Positions 25,968 through 35,765 of a stretch of 46,200 nt of DNA are shown one piece after another. Each line of letters starts with the position of its first letter. Within the stretch, counting starts at the first letter, position 1. Under the pieces are notes generated by a model that was given only the letters and a program-made list of their open reading frames with translations, did not search any database and had not been told where the DNA came from. The stretch comes from Fidelibacterota bacterium (GTDB taxonomy: Bacteria; Fidelibacterota; Fidelibacteria; Fidelibacterales; Fidelibacteraceae). The position numbers were made by a program, and so were the translations under genes. The DNA lies in NCBI GenBank assembly GCA_028716785.1, contig JAQUPD010000015.1:1-46200 (forward strand), read 5' to 3'.

Positions 25968-28433
25968 ATGAAAACTCATCATTTTTTGTTTTGGATGGTT
26001 TTTTTAATCGCTCGTCTCGCCAGTGCAAAATCAATTGGTGGTCTTATTGTTTCATCTGTCACAGACGAACCTGTATCTTCTGTAAATATTATTGTTCCTG
26101 GTACTGGCACAGGAACAGTAACCGATACAGAGGGTTATTTTTATTTACCCTATGATACTCTTCCCCTTCGTGTCGAAATTCGACACATTCAATTCAAAAG
26201 CCAAACGGTAGATTTAATAACCCCCTTTACAAAAATTGTTCTTATACCTAATGTTTTACACATTGATGAAATTCGGGTCATTGCAAGTCGGGCAGTCAAA
26301 GGGAAAACACCTGTTGCTTTTTCCACACTTTCTAAAAAAGATATTCAAACAATATACTCCTATCAAGATGTTCCTATGGTGATGCAAAAAACACCTGGGG
26401 TGTATGTTTATTCGGATGCAGGAAATGGTGCTGGATATTCTTATTTAAAAATCCGTGGTTTTAGCCAAGATCGGATTGGCATTATGCTAAATGGAATTCC
26501 CCTGAACGATCCAGAATCTCATTCCGTTTACTGGGTTGATCACGGAGATATTTTATCGTCAGTTTCTGATATCCAAATTCAACGGGGTACAGGAAATTTT
26601 CTCAATGGATTTACGGTGTTTGGGGGAACTGTTAATATGGAAACCAATTATCTTCAGCTTCCCCAAGGGATTCAAATTCAGGCAGGATACGGCAACTATC
26701 TGGATGCTAGTGGTCTTGACTTGCCAGGTTATAAATTATCTACAACATATAATGGAACACCTTTTTCCAATAAAACTCTCCATGTTTATGCGCGTGGAAG
26801 TTATTTGGATAATCAGGGATACCGCGAAGGTAGCGGAACAACGCAAAAATCTTTCCACACAGGACTTCAGCACCAACGAGCAGAGAAAATGACGCGTTTT
26901 GAATGGATTTTTGGTGATGAAATGACACATTTTTCATGGGATGGCATTTCACCTATGTATGGGTATGATGTGAAAAACCGAAAAGATCGACGTTATAATT
27001 TTTATGCCGATCCCTTGTATAACGGAGGCTACAACGATGCCAATAAAGATGTTTTTACCCAGCATATAGTCTCTTTGCAACACAGCAGAAAATTTCAAAA
27101 CTCTCTTTTAAGCATGACCCTCTATGCTGTAAAAGGCGAGGGATATTATGAGCAATTTAAAGGTGATCAGACCGCTTCTGAGTATAACTTACTCTCGATT
27201 CTTCCTGATACAGCCTCTGTGGATGTAATCCGACAGAAATGGTTAACTAACAGCTATGAGGGATTTTTAATTCATTATAATTTCACCCCTTTTACAAAAT
27301 GGAATATAACGGTAGGGACCGAAACGCGTTTTTATCAATCGGATCACTTTGGAAAAGTTATCTCTCTTGAAAACATCTCCCTCACACCGCCTTCTAATCA
27401 TACCTATTACAATTCAGACAGCTATAAAAACACATTCTCTGGATATTTTCACACCATTTATCGGGTTCATGAATCCCTTAATCTTTTGGGTGATATACGA
27501 GTTCTATCCCACTTTTATGCGTTTGATCAAGATGAAATAGGGGAATTTAGCGGCTACAAATACAACCTAAACTATTTGTTTATCGATCCACGTTTTGGAA
27601 TTCTTTGGGAGCCTGTAAAGGATCTTTCACTCTTTGTCAATCTTTCTTCAGCACATCGAGAGCCGGCAGATTCAGATATTTATGATCAATCGGATCCTGC
27701 AGCAAAACCAGCCATACAATTAACTGACAAAAAATATGCAGATCCTTTAGTAAAGGAGGAAAAACTCCTTCACACCGAAGTTGGTATGGATTATTCAACA
27801 GAAAAAATGTCGGTGACACTTAATATTTATCGAATGGACTTTCGTGATGAGCTTATTCCCATTGACTATCGTTACAGAGATGATGATAATATCCTTAAAG
27901 GAAATGTCCCCAAGACAATTCATCAAGGCATTGAAGCAGATTTGCGTTTTCGTGTGAATCGCAATTTTTCATTACAGACAAATGTCAGTCTATCAAAAAA
28001 CACTTTTAAGGAATTTCAAGGAGATGCTTTTGGTTGGGGTGGCTATGGAGAAATTGCTGATTATTCTGGGAAATCAATCCCTGGCTATCCTTCCCTTATG
28101 ACAAATGTATCTGGACTCTTTAGTTTTTCTGGTTATTCTTTAACTTTTGATGTTCACTCCATAGGAAAACAGTACATCGACTTCGCCAATACAGAAGATG
28201 CTGCCATTTCTCCCTATACTGTTGTGAATTTGTCTTTGATACTACCAGTGATAAAGCATTCTAAGGGGGATTTAACTATCGACTTTAAATTATATAATTT
28301 GTTTGATACACTGTATGAAACTTTTGGTTACAATTATTACGCCGATCAAGAAACACGCATTGATGTTTATTGGCCGGGTGCAACACGTAATTTCTTTTTA
28401 ACGGCAACATGGCAATTCAATCCTGGATTATAA
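25968..28433 (+). CDS. TonB-dependent outer-membrane receptor, probably for thiamin or a precursor
   Basis: 821 residues. A signal peptide (~1-18) leads into a carboxypeptidase-regulatory-like beta-sandwich (IGGLIVSSVTDEPVSSVNII, ~20-100), then a TonB plug (VMQKTPGVYVYSDAG, IRGFSQDRIGIMLNGIPLND, IQIQRGTGNF) and a large beta-barrel ending in an aromatic-rich strand (FFLTATWQF). The ATG at 25968 has GGAGG six bases ahead; a frame-compatible TTG further up lies inside the riboswitch and is rejected. In Bacteroidetes, TPP-riboswitch-linked TonB receptors are predicted thiamin transporters, and the context supports that here. No inner-membrane thiamin transporter is beside it. Confidence 0.93.
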   Translation: MKTHHFLFWMVFLIARLASAKSIGGLIVSSVTDEPVSSVNIIVPGTGTGTVTDTEGYFYLPYDTLPLRVEIRHIQFKSQTVDLITPFTKIVLIPNVLHIDEIRVIASRAVKGKTPVAFSTLSKKDIQTIYSYQDVPMVMQKTPGVYVYSDAGNGAGYSYLKIRGFSQDRIGIMLNGIPLNDPESHSVYWVDHGDILSSVSDIQIQRGTGNFLNGFTVFGGTVNMETNYLQLPQGIQIQAGYGNYLDASGLDLPGYKLSTTYNGTPFSNKTLHVYARGSYLDNQGYREGSGTTQKSFHTGLQHQRAEKMTRFEWIFGDEMTHFSWDGISPMYGYDVKNRKDRRYNFYADPLYNGGYNDANKDVFTQHIVSLQHSRKFQNSLLSMTLYAVKGEGYYEQFKGDQTASEYNLLSILPDTASVDVIRQKWLTNSYEGFLIHYNFTPFTKWNITVGTETRFYQSDHFGKVISLENISLTPPSNHTYYNSDSYKNTFSGYFHTIYRVHESLNLLGDIRVLSHFYAFDQDEIGEFSGYKYNLNYLFIDPRFGILWEPVKDLSLFVNLSSAHREPADSDIYDQSDPAAKPAIQLTDKKYADPLVKEEKLLHTEVGMDYSTEKMSVTLNIYRMDFRDELIPIDYRYRDDDNILKGNVPKTIHQGIEADLRFRVNRNFSLQTNVSLSKNTFKEFQGDAFGWGGYGEIADYSGKSIPGYPSLMTNVSGLFSFSGYSLTFDVHSIGKQYIDFANTEDAAISPYTVVNLSLILPVIKHSKGDLTIDFKLYNLFDTLYETFGYNYYADQETRIDVYWPGATRNFFLTATWQFNPGL

Positions 28434-28764
28434 GGGTACACACTCATAATTCCTGAATTTAAGGCTCCCCAAAAATGAACCACGAAGAATGCCATACTTT
28501 TTTAATGGATTTGAAGGAAAAAAGAATCTTACGTCGTTTTAACTGTAAACTACAACACTTTTATCTTTAGGATTTTATGCAAATTATCTTCAAGATGTGA
28601 AAACTGCAGTGAAAAAGCACTGGGTATCTGACTTTTATTGTATTTTTCAAGATGTCTTAAATCTATAATAAACACATCATTGAGTCTATTTATGTAGAGC
28701 TCCTGAAGCTTTTCCCATGAATGATAGGAAATGTTTTTTTTCGATCCGGTATGTTTTATTTATT
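28434..28764. other. Intergenic gap between the TonB receptor and folD
   Basis: About 330 bases. The minus strand has an unassigned open stretch (28550-28755, about 65 codons, no start or binding site). Short peptides in it (KKYGILRGSF on the minus strand near 28480) recall small antitoxin-like proteins, but I cannot assign them. No terminator was seen after the receptor gene. Confidence 0.3.
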
Positions 28765-29637
28765 TTAATATTTGGCCGCTTTTACTGTATTGACCATTAA
28801 CATCGCAATTGTCATGGGACCTACTCCTCCCGGGACGGGTGTAATTGCTGAAGCGACATCAACTGCTTCATCAAATTTTACATCACCTGTAAGGCGATAG
28901 CCTTTTTCTGCGCGTGGATCATCCACCCGGTTCATCCCCACATCAACAACAACAGCACCGGGTTTTATCATATCGCCAGTAATAAATTCAGGGGTACCAG
29001 CTGCAACAATAAGAATATCTGCCATTCGTGTTATAGCTGCTATATCTTTTGTTCGTGTATGGCAGATTGTTGCCGTTGCATTTCCCTCTGGTTTCTTTTG
29101 ATAAAGCATATTCAACATAGGTTTCCCAACGATATTAGATCGTCCAACAACCACGGCGTGTTTCCCTTCGAGAGAAATTTGATAATAGCGAAAAATTTCC
29201 ATAATCCCAGCAGGGGTGCACGGTCTGAATCCTTCTTCATCAAGGACAAGCCTTCCCATATTTTCAGGATGAAAACCATCCACATCCTTTTCGGGGCGAA
29301 TTCGATGGATAATTTCTGAGACATTTAAATGTTTTGGGAGGGGCATTTGAACAAGAATCCCATGGAATTTTGGATCATAGTTGAGTTTATCAATAAGCGT
29401 ATTCAATTCTTTTTGAGAAATATCTTCTGGAAGTTCAAAAGTTTGGGAAAAAATGCCCAATTTTTCGCAATTTTTTCCTTTATTTCTTACATAAACTTTT
29501 GAAGCAGGGTCATTGCCAACCAAAACAACTGCCAATCCAGGATAAATATTTTCTTTTCTTAGGATCTCCACGTCTTTTTTTACAGAATTTTTCACCTCTT
29601 TAGCCACTTCATTTCCATTTAGAAGCATTGCTTTCAT
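28765..29637 (-). CDS. folD: Bifunctional methylenetetrahydrofolate dehydrogenase/cyclohydrolase
   Basis: 290 residues. FolD interconverts methylene-, methenyl- and formyl-tetrahydrofolate using NADP. Motifs are the substrate-site SKVYVRNKGKNCEKLGI with the catalytic lysine, VQMPLPKHLN, PEKDVDGFHPENMGRL, TPAGIMEIF, the nucleotide-binding GRSNIVGKPM, and PGGVGPMTIAMLM at the end. The ATG at 29637 has AAGGAG five bases upstream; the frame extends eight codons further without a binding site. It is 13 bases after rny and ends the long minus-strand operon. Confidence 0.96.
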   Translation of the reverse strand: MKAMLLNGNEVAKEVKNSVKKDVEILRKENIYPGLAVVLVGNDPASKVYVRNKGKNCEKLGIFSQTFELPEDISQKELNTLIDKLNYDPKFHGILVQMPLPKHLNVSEIIHRIRPEKDVDGFHPENMGRLVLDEEGFRPCTPAGIMEIFRYYQISLEGKHAVVVGRSNIVGKPMLNMLYQKKPEGNATATICHTRTKDIAAITRMADILIVAAGTPEFITGDMIKPGAVVVDVGMNRVDDPRAEKGYRLTGDVKFDEAVDVASAITPVPGGVGPMTIAMLMVNTVKAAKY

Positions 29638-29650
29638 GGTTTCTCCTTCT

Positions 29651-31195
29651 TTATTTTGCATAACTTATCGATCGATGTTCGCGAACGACGGTCACTTTAA
29701 TTTGTCCTGGATAGGTCATTTCATTTTGAATTTTATTGGCAATATCTTCAGCCAGAAGGTCGGCATCTCGATCACTGACAGAATCTTGTTCAACGATAAC
29801 CCTAACTTCTCTTCCAGCCTGGATTGCATAAGTTTTGCTAACGCCTGAGAAACTGTTTGACAGTTCTTCTAATTTTTCCATGCGGTGGATATAGCTTTCC
29901 AATGTTTGTCCACGAGCACCTCGGCGAGAGCCACTAATAGCATCAGCAGCCTGAACCAAGGCAGAAATGGGATGAATCATTTCTACCTCATTGTGATGGC
30001 TTTCGATGGCATTGACGACAATTTCATTTTCTCCATACCGCCGTGCAATCTCACCACCGATAAGCGCATGAGTTCCTTCAACATTTCTATCGTAGGCTTT
30101 CCCAAGATCATGGAGAAAACCTGCCCGTTTAGCCAATGTTCCGTCAAAACCAAGTTCAGCAGCCATCAAGCCCGTAAGCCAGCCTACTTCAATCGAATGT
30201 TTTAGCACATTTTGTCCATAACTGGTTCGGTATTTCAATCGACCAATAAAGTGCATCATTTCGGGATTCAGTGGAGGAAGTTGCAATTCCATCAAGGCAT
30301 CTTGTGCAGCTTGAATAATTGATTCTTCAATTTCTTGGGAAGCTTTTTCAATCATTTCTTCAATACGAGCAGGATGAATTCGTCCATTTTGAATCAACTT
30401 TTCGAGAGCAATTCGGGCTACTTCGCGCCGAATGGGATCAAAACCACTGAGAACTACTGCTTCAGGAGTATCATCTACAATTAATTCAATGCCTGTAAGG
30501 GATTCAAAATGTCGGATATTTCTCCCTTCCCGTCCAATCACACGCCCTTTCATTTGTTCATTGGGTAAGTTAACCACTGTAACAGTTGTTTCCGCTGTAT
30601 GATCAGCAGCAGAACGTTGAATTGCTTCAGTTATAATTTTTTTTGCTTCTTTATTCGCATTTAAAAGTGCTTGTTCTCGTATTTCTTTTACTTTTATTTG
30701 GGCATCCATCCGCGCCTTTTCAATCATCTCATTCATCAAAAGTTGTTTCGCCTCATCTGAAGAAAGTCCACTAATTTCTTCTAACTTTTTTTTCTGTTGA
30801 TTGATAAGCACTTCTATTTCTTCGCGCTTTTGTTCAATTTTTTTTTCTTTCTGCCGAAGATCACTCTCCTGTCGCTGAATATTTTCAAACCGCTGATCCA
30901 ATAACTCGCTTCGTCTCTCAAGGTTACTTTCTTTTTTTAGAATCTCCTTTTCAGCTTCTCGAACATCCTTAAGTTTCTGTTTATACTCTTCTTCAGCATT
31001 TTGTTTTATTTTTAACGCTTCATCTTTTGCTTCAAGAATCCACTCTTTTTTAAGCGTTTCCCCTTCTTTGCGGGCATTTTCCAGCATTTCCTGGATATGA
31101 TTTTTTAACCCACCTAATTTTACACGGACGTATATCCAATAGACAAAAAATCCTACTAAAAATGCAAAGATTGCAGTAAGTGTTGTTGTAAGCAT
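29651..31195 (-). CDS. rny: Ribonuclease Y
   Basis: 514 residues, standard length. RNase Y is a membrane-anchored endoribonuclease that starts mRNA decay. It has an N-terminal membrane helix (~4-22), a long coiled coil rich in Glu/Lys (~28-200), a KH RNA-binding domain with GRVIGREGRNIR (~220-231), and an HD catalytic domain with FLHDLGKAYDRN (~360) and IESHHNEVEMIHP. ATG at 31195 has AGGAGAT six bases ahead. That binding site is in the 3' arm of a perfect hairpin (31203-31219), suggesting RNA-level control. It follows zapA by 47 bases. Confidence 0.97.
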   Translation of the reverse strand: MLTTTLTAIFAFLVGFFVYWIYVRVKLGGLKNHIQEMLENARKEGETLKKEWILEAKDEALKIKQNAEEEYKQKLKDVREAEKEILKKESNLERRSELLDQRFENIQRQESDLRQKEKKIEQKREEIEVLINQQKKKLEEISGLSSDEAKQLLMNEMIEKARMDAQIKVKEIREQALLNANKEAKKIITEAIQRSAADHTAETTVTVVNLPNEQMKGRVIGREGRNIRHFESLTGIELIVDDTPEAVVLSGFDPIRREVARIALEKLIQNGRIHPARIEEMIEKASQEIEESIIQAAQDALMELQLPPLNPEMMHFIGRLKYRTSYGQNVLKHSIEVGWLTGLMAAELGFDGTLAKRAGFLHDLGKAYDRNVEGTHALIGGEIARRYGENEIVVNAIESHHNEVEMIHPISALVQAADAISGSRRGARGQTLESYIHRMEKLEELSNSFSGVSKTYAIQAGREVRVIVEQDSVSDRDADLLAEDIANKIQNEMTYPGQIKVTVVREHRSISYAK

Positions 31196-31202
31196 AGCTA
31201 TC

Positions 31203-31219
31203 TCCTGGTTAAACCAGGA
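31203..31219 (-). promoter_or_regulatory. Hairpin overlapping the rny ribosome binding site
   Basis: TCCTGGTT and AACCAGGA are perfectly complementary eight-base arms separated by one base (realistically a seven-pair stem with a three-base loop). On the minus strand the 3' arm contains AGGA of the AGGAG binding site for rny. Folding would hide the site from ribosomes. Confidence 0.5.
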
Positions 31220-31242
31220 AATATGGGCTTATGAAAATTGTT

Positions 31243-31548
31243 TTAAGTATCGCTTAAAGAACTGTCAATAGTAAGAATCATTTGACGGGCTTTCTTTTCA
31301 ACGTGATCAAGAAGTCCTTCGTGTTCATCTCTGTATTCAAGATATTCTCCAGCAATGTTCATAGCCGCAAGGACGGCAATTTTATGAACAGCCACCGAAG
31401 ACGACATATTAGCCCCGACTTCTTGCATCCTATCATTCACAAGAGATGCAATCCGTTTTAATTGTTCTATATCCACTTTTCCCCGAACGGGGTAGTCCTG
31501 GCCATAAATTGTCAGAACAACGGATGGATTTTCACTCTCTACATTCAT
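31243..31548 (-). CDS. zapA: Cell division protein ZapA
   Basis: 101 residues. ZapA is a small protein that bundles FtsZ. The N-terminal beta region VVLTIYGQDYPVRGKVDIEQ and the following helix with LNDRMQEV-like VNDRMQEVGAN, then HKIAVLAAMNIAGEYLEYR, match the family. It starts inside the end of the preceding coiled-coil gene (17-base overlap), so the two are co-translated, as in other bacteria where zapA is linked to pheT. Confidence 0.88.
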   Translation of the reverse strand: MNVESENPSVVLTIYGQDYPVRGKVDIEQLKRIASLVNDRMQEVGANMSSSVAVHKIAVLAAMNIAGEYLEYRDEHEGLLDHVEKKARQMILTIDSSLSDT

Positions 31549-31759
31549 TGTTTAATGTCGCCTCTTCTTTCAATTCCTTATCAATCCATTGGGATATTTT
31601 TTGCAGACTTGCTCGAATTTTTTTTACGGCTTCATCAACATGAGTAGATGATTGATTTTGGAACTGCCGAAGACGTTGATTCTCCTCTTTTACAACCTGC
31701 AAATGGTCAATCAGCATATGTAATTTTTTTTCCAGTTCTTCAAGAGCCTCAATTTCCAT
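31532..31759 (-). CDS. ZapB-like coiled-coil protein
   Basis: 75 residues, mostly a coiled coil (heptads from EALEELEKKLHMLIDHLQVV to NQRLRQFQNQ). It lies between pheT and zapA, with its ATG one base into the pheT stop (TAATG) and its end overlapping zapA by 17 bases. ZapB is a coiled-coil partner of ZapA at the division ring; the position and fold make this a ZapB-like cell division protein. Sequence alone does not prove it, since short coiled coils look alike. Confidence 0.65.
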   Translation of the reverse strand: MEIEALEELEKKLHMLIDHLQVVKEENQRLRQFQNQSSTHVDEAVKKIRASLQKISQWIDKELKEEATLNNECRE

Positions 31760-34152
31760 TACCTTAGTTGAGCTCCATATTTCCTGATCAGTATGTTAAA
31801 AATTTTTTCCATGATGCGATCAATCTCCTGATCCTTTAGTGTCCTCTCATTACTTTGAAACCAAAGCCTGAACGAAAGTGCTTTCTTTCCAGATGAGAGC
31901 TTTTTCTCATCCATGTATTGATCATAGATTACCACATCTTTTAGAAATTTACTTCCTTTTTGATGAATTTCCTTCATAAGAGTTTCAGATTCCATCTTTT
32001 TATCAACAACAATTGAAATATCGCGGGTTATAGAGGGATAGGAGGAAATAGGAGTATACGTGAAGACTTTTTTTCTTAGTTCAAAAAGAACATCCAAATT
32101 TACTTCAAGAACGACAATCGGGTAATCCAATTGAAATTTATCAAAGGTTTCTGAATGATATTCTCCCAACTTCCCAATACACTTATTATCAACAAAAACA
32201 TCCATTAAAAGACTATAGTGGGGGATGAAGTTGCGAGTTTTTTTTAAAGAAAAGTGTGTAATTCCTACATTGTTAAGAATGCGTGTTAAAAGGCCTTTCC
32301 CATAGAAAAAATCTGCTGGAGCAGGACTTTTAATCCAATGAAGATCCCACATATCACTACAGATAACAATTCCTAAATTTTGATATTCTTGAGCCTTTGT
32401 TTCTAAAGCAGGATTTTTTTCTACAATGCGGCCAATTTCAAAAAGACGAATATGTCGACGTTTATGTGCCGCATTCACTGACAAATTTAGAAGAAGGGGC
32501 TGAATAATATCTGTCCTCAAACAATTCATATCCATTGATAAAGGATTCAATAGTTTAACAGGTTCATAATTCCAGATGCCTGCGGTTGCCATAGATTCTG
32601 AAACAAGTGAATTGCTAATTGCCTCATGAAATCCAAACCCCATAACCATTTCGCGAATTTTATTCACAAAGGGATTCCAGGCGTCGAGAGATTCTGGCAT
32701 TGAAAATTGAAGGCGTAAATTACTCTGGATTTTATTCAATCCGTAAATTCTTAAAATTTCTTCAATTAAATCTATTTCCCGTTCCAAATCTGGCCGAAAG
32801 GTTGGTGCGAGAACAGTCATGGTGTTTTCGTCCATCTTTTTGACTGTTATTTCCAACGATTCAAAAATATTCTTACAAACGTCTGGAGGAATATCTAATG
32901 TTGTAATATTTTTTAATCTTTCAAATCGCATCGTAATAGAAAGGGGGTCAATTTTTTTAGGATAGACATCAATCATCTCCTTTGCAATGTCACCTCCTGC
33001 CACCTCGACAATTAAGTTAGCCAGGCGATTTTGGGCATAGACACAATTCTCATTGGGATCAGTTCCTCGTTCAAAACGTTTTGATGAATCCGTGGAAAGG
33101 AGCTGTTCTTTTGATCCTTTTCGAACAACTGTAGGATTAAAATAAGCACTTTCTATCAAAACATTTACTGTATTGTCCAAAATTTCTGACTCAACTCCTC
33201 CCATAATTCCTGCCATAGCAACGGGTTTTTTTGCATCGCAAATCAAAAGGACATTTTCAGAAAGTGTTCGTTTTTTATGGTCGAGGGTTTCAAAGATCTC
33301 ACCATTTTTTGCAAAGCGGACTTCAATTCTATGGCCTTCTAATTTATCAAAATCAAAGGTATGCAGGGGGTGACCCGTTTCGTGAAGGACATAATTTGAG
33401 GCATCAACAACATTATTCACAGAACGCACACCAATTGTTTCAAGGCGTTTTTTTAGCCAATCTGGGCTAGGACCAATTTTTACATTTTGAATAACACGAG
33501 CTGTATAACGGGGACACCCATCCTCAGCATGGACAATCACGCGTGTTAAGGTATGAATATCGGGACCTGTTTCTTTCAAGGAAACAGAGGGAATTTTGAG
33601 ACTTTTTCCAGTTAAAGCTGCAATTTCACGGGCAACACCGATCATAGACATACAATCTGGACGATTTGCTGTTAAGTCAATTTCTAAAATAGTTGTTTTC
33701 GGTAAATAAGCATTTAGAGGTGAGCCAACGGTATAAGAATTGTCAAGAACCATAATTCCAGAATGATCTTCCGAGAGTCCCAATTCATCTTCGGCACAAA
33801 TCATCCCGTTTGAAATCACGCCTCTAATTGTTACTTTTTCGATTGTTAATCCTGATAAAGATGTCCCTACTATTGCTACCGGTACTTTTTGTCCTGCTGC
33901 AACATTTGGAGCCCCACAAACAATCATTAAAGGTTCTTCCTGTCCAATATCCACATGGCAGACAGACAATTTATCGGCATTGGGATGTTGATCCACTGCA
34001 AGGACTTTTCCCACAACAACCCCATCAGGAATTTGTGGTCTAACAACTTCTTGCTGGCATTCAAGGCCTGCTTCTGTGAGTAGATCACAAATTTCTTCTA
34101 GAGGTTTATCTATATCAACATAATCTTGTAACCAATTAACATCAACTCTCAC
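31759..34152 (-). CDS. pheT: Phenylalanine-tRNA ligase beta subunit
   Basis: 797 residues. It pairs with PheS as a heterotetramer. The tRNA-binding (EMAP) domain spans ~40-150 ([21 protein letters not shown]); then comes the B3/B4 editing domain ([20 protein letters not shown]), the B5 domain, and a C-terminal FDX-ACB anticodon-binding domain ([19 protein letters not shown]). It starts with GTG at 34152, with GGAG eight bases ahead, 22 bases after pheS. Its stop overlaps the next start. Confidence 0.97.
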   Translation of the reverse strand: MRVDVNWLQDYVDIDKPLEEICDLLTEAGLECQQEVVRPQIPDGVVVGKVLAVDQHPNADKLSVCHVDIGQEEPLMIVCGAPNVAAGQKVPVAIVGTSLSGLTIEKVTIRGVISNGMICAEDELGLSEDHSGIMVLDNSYTVGSPLNAYLPKTTILEIDLTANRPDCMSMIGVAREIAALTGKSLKIPSVSLKETGPDIHTLTRVIVHAEDGCPRYTARVIQNVKIGPSPDWLKKRLETIGVRSVNNVVDASNYVLHETGHPLHTFDFDKLEGHRIEVRFAKNGEIFETLDHKKRTLSENVLLICDAKKPVAMAGIMGGVESEILDNTVNVLIESAYFNPTVVRKGSKEQLLSTDSSKRFERGTDPNENCVYAQNRLANLIVEVAGGDIAKEMIDVYPKKIDPLSITMRFERLKNITTLDIPPDVCKNIFESLEITVKKMDENTMTVLAPTFRPDLEREIDLIEEILRIYGLNKIQSNLRLQFSMPESLDAWNPFVNKIREMVMGFGFHEAISNSLVSESMATAGIWNYEPVKLLNPLSMDMNCLRTDIIQPLLLNLSVNAAHKRRHIRLFEIGRIVEKNPALETKAQEYQNLGIVICSDMWDLHWIKSPAPADFFYGKGLLTRILNNVGITHFSLKKTRNFIPHYSLLMDVFVDNKCIGKLGEYHSETFDKFQLDYPIVVLEVNLDVLFELRKKVFTYTPISSYPSITRDISIVVDKKMESETLMKEIHQKGSKFLKDVVIYDQYMDEKKLSSGKKALSFRLWFQSNERTLKDQEIDRIMEKIFNILIRKYGAQLR

Positions 34153-34174
34153 GATGAAACTCCAAACAGCTTAA

Positions 34175-35188
34175 TCAGAATTGTTTCAAAAATTCCACAT
34201 CATTATCAAACAACATACGAATATCGTGAATATCCAATTTTAACATAACGGAACGATCCACACCTAAGCCAAAGGCAAAACCTGTTACCTTTTCGGGATC
34301 ATAGCCGACTGCCTGAAACACGTTAGGATCTACCATACCACAGCCCATAATTTCCAGCCAGCCCGTATGTTTACACACGCGGCATCCCTTCCCTTGACAG
34401 AGAAAACACGAAACATCTACTTCGGCAGAAGGTTCCGTAAAAGGGAAAAAACTTGTCCGGAATTTTATTTGGGCATTTTTACCAAAATACATTTTGCAAA
34501 AAAGCTCAATGGTTCCGCGTAAATCGGCAAAGGTTACCTTTTTATCAACATATAAGCCCTCGATTTGATGAAACATGCAGTAGCTACGGGTACTAATTGC
34601 CTCATTTCGATAAACACGTCCTGGTGCCACAATACGCACGGGGGGGGTGTGCGTTGACATATAACGCGTCTGGACGGGGGATGTATGGGTCCTTAGCATA
34701 ATCCCATCATCCACATAAAAGGTATCCTGCATATCTCGGGCAGGATGATGAGGAGGAAGATTAAGAGACGAAAAATTATACCAATCTGTCTCAACCTCGG
34801 GACCATAGGCTATATCAAACCCTAAGCGCGCAAAAATTGAAAGCATTTCGTCGATCGCTTGTGTCAATGGATGACGCGTTCCCTTAAAAAAAGGAAGGCC
34901 AGGAAGGGTATAATCGATATAGTGTTCTTCTTTTTTTCTATGATGGATTTTCCCATATACGGAATCTAATTGGGTTTGAAGATCATTTTTTAGGTCGTTT
35001 AATGCTTTCCCAATAACTTTTCGATCTTCAGGATCTAGCTCTTTAATGTCTAAAAAAAGAGAGCTTACAATCCCTTTCCGTCCCAGATATTTACTTTTAA
35101 TATCTTCCCAACTTTTTAGGTCATTAATACATTCGAGATCAGCATTAAACTGATCCCGAACATTTTTTATTTTTTCCAGAAGTATCAT
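34175..35188 (-). CDS. pheS: Phenylalanine-tRNA ligase alpha subunit
   Basis: 337 residues. An N-terminal coiled coil (1-85) holds tRNA; the class II catalytic core follows with motif 2 in VYRNEAISTRSYCMFHQIEGLYVD and motif 3 in GFAFGLGVDRSVMLKLDI. Residues GRKGIVSSL and HPLTQAIDEM are also typical. A CLCQGKGCRVC segment looks like a small zinc-binding loop often seen in bacterial PheS. No clear ribosome binding site precedes ATG 35188; it follows rplT by 12 bases, so coupling is likely. Confidence 0.97.
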   Translation of the reverse strand: MILLEKIKNVRDQFNADLECINDLKSWEDIKSKYLGRKGIVSSLFLDIKELDPEDRKVIGKALNDLKNDLQTQLDSVYGKIHHRKKEEHYIDYTLPGLPFFKGTRHPLTQAIDEMLSIFARLGFDIAYGPEVETDWYNFSSLNLPPHHPARDMQDTFYVDDGIMLRTHTSPVQTRYMSTHTPPVRIVAPGRVYRNEAISTRSYCMFHQIEGLYVDKKVTFADLRGTIELFCKMYFGKNAQIKFRTSFFPFTEPSAEVDVSCFLCQGKGCRVCKHTGWLEIMGCGMVDPNVFQAVGYDPEKVTGFAFGLGVDRSVMLKLDIHDIRMLFDNDVEFLKQF

Positions 35189-35200
35189 AAAATATTATAT

Positions 35201-35545
35201 CTACTTAAGAGATTCCACGAGTTTTTTAAAATTTTGCGGTTCACGAATCGCCATTTCACTCAGTTGTTTTCTATCGAGTTTAATATTATTCTCATGCAGT
35301 TTATGTATAAACACAGAATAGGACATATCGTACTGTCGGACTGCAGCATTAATACGGGTAATCCACAGACGTCGAAAATCCCGTTTTCTTTGACGGCGAT
35401 CCCTATAGGCATAAAGCCAACCTCTTTCTACAGCCTCTTTTGCCGTTTTATAATTTTTCCTTCTTGCGCCCCAATATCCTTTTGCGAGTTTAATTACTTT
35501 TTTATGACGGCGATGTCTTGGAACAGAACTATTTGCTCTTGGCAT
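35201..35545 (-). CDS. rplT: Large ribosomal subunit protein bL20
   Basis: 114 residues, the normal length. MPRANSSVPRHRRHKKVIKLAKGYWGARR and YRDRRQRKRDFRRLWITRIN are hallmark L20 blocks. L20 binds 23S rRNA early in subunit assembly. AAGGAGGT lies five bases ahead of ATG 35545. It follows rpmI by 11 bases in the infC-rpmI-rplT cluster. Confidence 0.97.
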   Translation of the reverse strand: MPRANSSVPRHRRHKKVIKLAKGYWGARRKNYKTAKEAVERGWLYAYRDRRQRKRDFRRLWITRINAAVRQYDMSYSVFIHKLHENNIKLDRKQLSEMAIREPQNFKKLVESLK

Positions 35546-35556
35546 TTTTCACCTCC

Positions 35557-35751
35557 TTAAATTCCAAGCATTCGTTTAACACGTTTTTTATCTGCACCGG
35601 AGGCCAATGTTGGTTTTCTCAGTGAACGTTTACGCTTTGTAGTTTTCGATGTTAGCAGGTGACTGCCATAGGCTTTTCTGCGTTTAATTTTTCCATTTCC
35701 TGTGACCTTAAAGCGCTTTGCAGCAGCTCTATTAGTTTTCATTTTGGGCAC
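35557..35751 (-). CDS. rpmI: Large ribosomal subunit protein bL35
   Basis: 64 residues. Starting at GTG 35751 gives (M)[20 protein letters not shown], exactly the usual L35 N-terminus. AAAGGAG lies eight bases ahead. An in-frame ATG at 35769 would include the binding site inside the gene, so I reject it. The stretch [22 protein letters not shown] and the C-terminal KKRVKRMLG are typical. The binding site overlaps the infC stop region. Confidence 0.93.
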   Translation of the reverse strand: MPKMKTNRAAAKRFKVTGNGKIKRRKAYGSHLLTSKTTKRKRSLRKPTLASGADKKRVKRMLGI

Positions 35752-35765
35752 TTTTACGACTCCTT

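Noticed and set aside
28550-28755. Open stretch on the minus strand in the TonB-folD gap, possibly a toxin or antitoxin relic
   Set aside because: No start, no binding site and no convincing match; kept only as part of the gap description.
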